Below are positions 59,896 through 64,000 of a stretch of 64,000 bases of DNA, in pieces. Positions within the stretch are counted from its first letter, which is position 1. Every line of letters begins with the position of its first letter. The position numbers and the translations under genes are program-made. The notes beneath the pieces were generated by a model. It did not search any database. It worked only from the letters and a program-made list of their open reading frames with translations, and was not told the DNA's origin. This stretch comes from Spirochaetota bacterium (GTDB taxonomy: Bacteria; Spirochaetota; Spirochaetia; Treponematales; UBA12059), in the NCBI GenBank assembly GCA_026398615.1, contig JAPLSN010000031.1:147682-211681 (forward strand). Reading direction: 5' to 3'.

Positions 59896-61362
59896 ATGGA
59901 ACTCGACTTCATGGACAAGAAGAATTTACAGCTGTTCGACAAGGACATGGAACGCTACTTCCTGTACCTTAACCAGGCCCAGCCCTTTGAGCTCCAGGAT
60001 GCAGCCAAGGTGGCAGAGTTCCAGTCCTCTGCGGAAAAACTCAGGAAACGCCTCCTTCCCATCAAGCAGCAGGACCATCCGGATGTCGCTGCGCGACGCG
60101 CCAAGATAGCCGAATACGAAGCTCTGGTGGTCTCGAAGGGCTCAGGTGCCAGCCAGGCCGCTGCCCTGGTGAGCGCTGCCGCTGTCGCAAAGCCGGCGGC
60201 GCCCGCAAAGGACCTGACCTTCATGTCCAAGGACGACCAGTACCGTCTCGATCGCCTCGGCAGGGAGCTCGACAGCGAGCAGGCCACGCTCGCGGCCCAG
60301 GCAGGCACGGTATTGGACTCCAAGGGCGGGGAGGGAAGCTTCCACGCGATGTCCAAGCGCCTGCACGGCATGTTCGACCTGATTGCAGCCACCGAAAACC
60401 CCGAGGTCAAGAAGCTCGCCGCGCGTCTCGCCGAATACGACCGCATCCTCGGGGAAAAGACCGCCCTCAGCCGAAAAAAGCTCGAGGAGCTGGGAAAGCA
60501 CGGAGACGTGAAGTCCGTCGTGGACAGGTACTGGAATGACTTCGCCGCGGGAGGCTTCCCGCCCAGCCTGGAAATCCAGGCTGGGCCCGATGCAATCAAT
60601 GCCTGGGCGGTAAGCATCGGAACATGGCGGAAGAAGCTGGATGAAGCGGTTGCCTATTGCGCCCTGGCCGAGTCCTGGGCCCCGATCTTGGCCGTTGACG
60701 TCGAGCTGCGCAATCGCATCATGCGTTTCCTCTCCGAGCGGCCAGCCCAGTTCGAGAGCGCAGTCGCCTCGGTTCTCGAGCCCTGGAAGAACGATACCGA
60801 ACGGGCCTCATCCATCAAGCCTGCATCGATCGCCAAGGATACCTTGGTCAACGGAGCCGGCGAGGAGTCGTACCGGATCAAGGTGGGCATCGAATCGGCA
60901 CGGCGCCTGCTGGCATACCAGAAGGCCGCGGGCGACGCCGGAAGCGCCGCGACGGAAAAGCTGGTCGCCACGCTTTCCGCGAACGAGAAGAACCTCAAGA
61001 CCCTGGTCGACAGGGCCGGGGAGGAATTCGTTGCTGAAACCAGACTGCCCGAGGCCCTCGACGAACCGGAACTCCTGGAAACAGCGAAAAAGCTGATCAA
61101 GGAGCCCTATGAGCGCCTGATCGTGACGCGGGGTCTCCTCAACCATACGGGAGAGGAGGTGAAGGGATCCTTCGTCTACGCCACCGACTACGACATCTTC
61201 TGGGTTGCGGCGGTGCACAAGCTCGACGACGGCAGCTACCGTATCTGGGACTACAGCTTCTGCTATTCCCGAAAGGGAGCCCCTGGCACCGTCTTCAACA
61301 AGTGGGTGATGAGCGACAACTGGGGCGGCCGGAAGATCCTGAAGGAAAACATCGGCAAGTGA
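59896..61362 (+). CDS. unknown protein with coiled-coil N-terminal half
   Basis: 488 residues. It starts MELDFMDKKNLQLFDKDMER; residues about 20-250 are Lys/Glu/Ala-rich helices (RKRLLPIKQQ, EYEALVVSKG) with an Ala/Pro linker near 90-110. The C-terminal third forms a distinct mixed domain ending SDNWGGRKILKENIGK after YATDYDIFWVAAVHKLDDGS. No family recognised and no signal peptide. It sits between two IS21-end-like repeats (59791-59835, 61494-61535) and is divergent from the VWA gene. The pair may be one acquired cassette. The ATG at 59896 follows AGAGGAAAA; the upstream 25 codons are not needed. Confidence 0.7.
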   Translation: MELDFMDKKNLQLFDKDMERYFLYLNQAQPFELQDAAKVAEFQSSAEKLRKRLLPIKQQDHPDVAARRAKIAEYEALVVSKGSGASQAAALVSAAAVAKPAAPAKDLTFMSKDDQYRLDRLGRELDSEQATLAAQAGTVLDSKGGEGSFHAMSKRLHGMFDLIAATENPEVKKLAARLAEYDRILGEKTALSRKKLEELGKHGDVKSVVDRYWNDFAAGGFPPSLEIQAGPDAINAWAVSIGTWRKKLDEAVAYCALAESWAPILAVDVELRNRIMRFLSERPAQFESAVASVLEPWKNDTERASSIKPASIAKDTLVNGAGEESYRIKVGIESARRLLAYQKAAGDAGSAATEKLVATLSANEKNLKTLVDRAGEEFVAETRLPEALDEPELLETAKKLIKEPYERLIVTRGLLNHTGEEVKGSFVYATDYDIFWVAAVHKLDDGSYRIWDYSFCYSRKGAPGTVFNKWVMSDNWGGRKILKENIGK

Positions 61363-61493
61363 CCTGCCTGGAGAGGTTGCCACGCGGATCCGCGTCCATC
61401 CCTCTCCTCGATCCTACGAGTTGTGAACAACCGGTTGCGCACGGATGGGAGCCAGATCCAGCCCCTCACCATCATCGACATTGCAGTTCACTG

Positions 61494-61535
61494 AGCGTTT
61501 TTTACGCTCCCCGACGCAAAATGACATTTCCGGCA
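61494..61535. repeat. IS21-end-like direct repeat, right copy
   Basis: TTTTTTACGCTCCCCGACGC then AAAATGACATTTCC; right-hand partner of the repeat at 59791-59835, same orientation. It lies at the start of the 327-base gap 61363-61689. Confidence 0.6.
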
Positions 61536-61538
61536 AAA

Positions 61539-61626
61539 ATGACAGATCCTATCAGTTGATGTCAGTTCCTATCATTCATGATGTCAGTTCCTATCATTTT
61601 CCGCCATGATGTCAGTTCCTATCATT
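61539..61626. repeat. three and a half tandem copies of GATGTCAGTTCCTATCATT
   Basis: Exact 19-base copies at 61558-61576, 61580-61598 and 61608-61626, preceded by a degenerate copy at about 61539-61557. Spacers are only 3 and 9 bases. It directly adjoins the IS21-end-like repeat. Internal repeats of this kind occur at the ends of IS21-type elements, where the transposase binds. Confidence 0.85.
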
Positions 61627-61657
61627 CAGTAACCCTGTCGCTTTGTCGATAAAGACC

Positions 61658-61663
61658 TATAAT
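61658..61663 (+). promoter_or_regulatory. consensus -10 box before the GH5 gene
   Basis: TATAAT at 61658-61663, 26 bases before the TTG start; no good -35 is visible at the proper distance. Confidence 0.35.
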
Positions 61664-61689
61664 TGGGTATACATCCGATGGAGGCCAGC

Positions 61690-63348
61690 TTGAAACAGTT
61701 CTGCGTCGTATGCACGGCAGTCCTCGCTTCAGCCTTCTTCAGCGCCACTCTCACGGCAGCCAACATGCCCTTCTCCCGGGGTGTTAACCTTACACGCTGG
61801 TTCGAGGCTCCGTCCCCGCGCACTATCCAATTCACCCGCTACACAATACAAGATTTCAGGAACATCAAAAGCCTCGGCGCCGACGTCATCCGTCTGCCGA
61901 TACATCTCCACGCGATGACAACCGGGAAACCCGACTATGTCCTCGATCCCCTCTTTCTGGAATTCCTGGAACAGGCCGTCGACATGGCCGAAGGGACCGG
62001 CCTCCACCTCATACTGGACAACCACACATTTGACCCCGTCAAGCCGACCCCTCCCGACACAGAGGATGTCCTCCTCAAAGTCTGGCCGCAGATGGCCGCG
62101 CGCTTCAAGGATCGTTCGGACTTGTTGATCTACGAGGTCTTGAACGAGCCCCACGGCATCGATATTGCCAAATGGGGAAAGATCCAGGGCAAGGTAATAA
62201 AAGCCATACGGAAGATCGATACACGCCACGCCATCATCGTCGGGGCAGCGAACTACAACTGCATCATGGATCTCGGCGCACTGCCCAGGTATGCCGATAC
62301 AAACCTCATCTATACCTTCCACTTCTACGAACCGATGCTGTTCACGCACCAAGGGACAGCTTTCACGACACCATCCCTCGCGGACCTATCGTCCGTGCCC
62401 TATCCGCCGGACGCAGCTCCAATCCCTCCGGTCCCGAAGAGCCTCCAGAATACGTGGTGGGCGGACAGACTCAAGGCGTACAAGACGGAGGGTACCTTCG
62501 CATACTTCAAGAAGTACCTCGATGCGGCGGTCAAATTCGGTACCGATCGTGGTGTGAGGGTCTTCTGCGGTGAGTTCGGTGCCTATAAGTCGAAAAGCAC
62601 ACCCGCCGACCGTGTCCGCTGGTATCGCGATGTGCGTACCTATCTTGAAGGAGCTGGCGTGGCCTGGACAAGCTGGGACTACCACGGCAGCTTCGGCATC
62701 TTCCGGGACCTGACAGGGGGACGGTTCAACCATGACCTCGACATAAGCCTCGTGGAAGCCTTGGGCTTCACCGCTCCGCCACAGGAGAAGTGGCTCAAGA
62801 AAGCTGAGGCCGGAGAAATTGTCGTCTACGAGGATTTTCCCTCGCGGGGAATTTTCATCGAAAGTTGGCAGAATTCAGGCCTGATTGATTTCTACTCTGC
62901 CACCAAGTCCGCAACGGGTCGCTATTCCATCGTCTGGAAAGACGCTGCCCGGTTTGATGCCTTCCTTTTCGCGTTTGATACCGTCAAGGATTTTTCCAGG
63001 CTCGTGAAAGAGGGGTATGCACTCCGGTTCATGGCCCGCGCTTCAGGAGCAAAGTGCACGTTCGAAGTTCGTTTCATGAACGGAGAAACTGGCCCGATGG
63101 ATTATCCCTGGCGGATGGTCCGTACGGTGGATGCCTCTCTCCTTATTCCAGACGGGGAGTGGCATCTCATCCAAATCCCCCTCTCGGACATGGCCGACGT
63201 AGGCGCATGGAAGCGTTCCGAGCAAAAATGGTACTTCGCGGAAAGAAAGTTCTCCTGGGCCAACGTGGTCAGCCTCCAGTTCGCCGCCGAACAGCAGGAT
63301 CTAAGCGGTGCAGAGATTGGTATCGACGAGATCAGGATAGCGAAGTAA
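61690..63348 (+). CDS. secreted GH5-type glycoside hydrolase with C-terminal accessory domain
   Basis: 552 residues from a TTG at 61690, chosen because GGAGG lies at 61680-61684 and a signal peptide then begins MKQFCVVCTAVLASAFFSAT; ATG at 61678 is the alternative. The catalytic domain (about 25-355) shows RGVNLTRWFEA, IRLPIHLHA, the acid/base Glu153 in YEVLNEPHG and the nucleophile Glu295 in VFCGEFGAYKS: the clan A pattern of family 5 endoglucanases and mannanases. Residues about 370-552 form a beta-sandwich resembling a carbohydrate-binding domain of the CBM11 type, starting IVVYEDFPSRG. Exported; acts on beta-glucans or mannans. Confidence 0.9.
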   Translation: MKQFCVVCTAVLASAFFSATLTAANMPFSRGVNLTRWFEAPSPRTIQFTRYTIQDFRNIKSLGADVIRLPIHLHAMTTGKPDYVLDPLFLEFLEQAVDMAEGTGLHLILDNHTFDPVKPTPPDTEDVLLKVWPQMAARFKDRSDLLIYEVLNEPHGIDIAKWGKIQGKVIKAIRKIDTRHAIIVGAANYNCIMDLGALPRYADTNLIYTFHFYEPMLFTHQGTAFTTPSLADLSSVPYPPDAAPIPPVPKSLQNTWWADRLKAYKTEGTFAYFKKYLDAAVKFGTDRGVRVFCGEFGAYKSKSTPADRVRWYRDVRTYLEGAGVAWTSWDYHGSFGIFRDLTGGRFNHDLDISLVEALGFTAPPQEKWLKKAEAGEIVVYEDFPSRGIFIESWQNSGLIDFYSATKSATGRYSIVWKDAARFDAFLFAFDTVKDFSRLVKEGYALRFMARASGAKCTFEVRFMNGETGPMDYPWRMVRTVDASLLIPDGEWHLIQIPLSDMADVGAWKRSEQKWYFAERKFSWANVVSLQFAAEQQDLSGAEIGIDEIRIAK

Positions 63349-63744
63349 GGCCAGGCTTCCGGTTGTTCTCTCGCGCGAATGATGTGAAGACTCGTTCCAT
63401 GTAAGGAAGTCCTGGGAAAAGGGAAATGAGGCGGATGGTGTAAACACCGGCATCCACCAGTTCACCAAGAAATAATAGGCTAACTTCTTCCCACGTACTA
63501 CAGTCAATCCAGCCCGGCGTTGCCGGGAATGCTGGCAGGAGCCGTCGGTTTGGCCGCGAAAAGCGCTGGATTGCGGGAGAAAACCCGGTTTCCGGCTAAA
63601 CCCCGTCAAAAGACCGAAATAATAGTTCCTATCTGTCTTCGAGGTGATCCGGGTTTCCGCCAGGACTATGAGTCCGGCCGCCTCGAGTCTCCGGAAGTGG
63701 TGGCTGAGGTTGGCGGGACGGGTCGCCAGGCTCCGGGCCGTCAT
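63301..63744 (-). CDS. doubtful ArsR-like winged-helix fragment
   Basis: The first 40 residues and their upstream in-frame extension read [46 protein letters not shown], a recognisable winged helix with a recognition helix like those of ArsR-type repressors. The remaining 100 residues have no family character. The frame overlaps the end of the GH5 gene by 48 bases and the IS3 fragment upstream. It is most likely the decayed end of a regulator gene rather than a working one. Confidence 0.3.
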   Translation of the reverse strand: MTARSLATRPANLSHHFRRLEAAGLIVLAETRITSKTDRNYYFGLLTGFSRKPGFLPQSSAFRGQTDGSCQHSRQRRAGLTVVRGKKLAYYFLVNWWMPVFTPSASFPFSQDFLTWNESSHHSRERTTGSLALLRYPDLVDTNLCTA

Positions 63745-63780
63745 GGTCGGCGTTGCGCCATCCGGGAGTCCGGCGTATAA

Positions 63781-64000
<220 letters not shown>

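Noticed and set aside
61539..61626. CRISPR array
   Set aside because: The repeats are 19 bases but the spacers are 3 and 9 bases, with no cas genes nearby.

Overview
The window is GC-rich (long antisense reading frames lie opposite most genes) and bacterial. The cell plan is diderm: there are signal peptides, a Wzi-like outer-membrane barrel candidate, inner-membrane proteins with large periplasmic domains, and a periplasmic sugar-binding protein. Gene content such as a Lys/Arg-rich mini-protein and duplicated MoxR/DUF58/transglutaminase genes would fit a high-GC spirochaete. That is an inference of moderate strength, because no rRNA, tRNA or universal marker other than the first 31 codons of an HflX-like GTPase is present.

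Layout. 1-5143: housekeeping genes (HflX start, membrane-anchored alpha/beta hydrolase, alanine-type aminotransferase, parvulin, Wzi-like barrel). 5161-6573: a two-gene AbiEii-type toxin-antitoxin-like cassette lying between two copies of a diverged intergenic repeat. 6590-9855 (minus): a CHASE2 protein with a degenerate cyclase domain, coupled to a secreted FecR-like protein. 10071-38954 (plus): a tightly packed 14-gene block of about 29 kb. 38964-42661 (minus): FecR/von Willebrand A protein, beta-CASP nuclease, orphan SdhB-like iron-sulfur protein. 43008-46215: UMF1-type MFS transporter, a frameshifted PLAT-domain gene, and a stretch of decayed genes. 46216-48698 (minus): serine hydrolase plus sugar-type MFS transporter. 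49235-57180 (minus): a fucose/D-arabinose-type catabolic operon (FucU, ABC importer, AraB-like kinase, FucI). 57530-64000: an accessory region with IS256, IS21-like and IS3 remnants, a von Willebrand A gene divergent from an unknown gene, and a GH5 glycoside hydrolase.

The most interesting feature is the 29-kb block. It contains two MoxR AAA+ ATPases (27067 and 29452), two DUF58 proteins (28454 and 32454), a TgpA-type transmembrane transglutaminase, a TM2-domain membrane protein, and two membrane proteins with the BatA/BatB layout whose metal-site (MIDAS) residues appear lost. It also contains a large polytopic protein and a set of secreted proteins with no recognised family, including one of about 1,890 residues and one with a zinc-protease HEGTH...E motif. 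Adjacent genes overlap by 4 bases or are separated by at most about 45 bases, so they are probably one transcription unit. By analogy with MoxR/Bat systems, I infer an envelope-assembly, surveillance or stress machine in which the ATPases act on von Willebrand A partners. The flanking FecR-like genes (CHASE2 pair on the left, FecR/VWA protein on the right) may be its sensory or output parts.

The sugar operon pairs a fucose-type isomerase and mutarotase with a ribulokinase-type kinase and has no aldolase in view. This fits D-arabinose going to D-ribulose 5-phosphate at least as well as it fits L-fucose breakdown.
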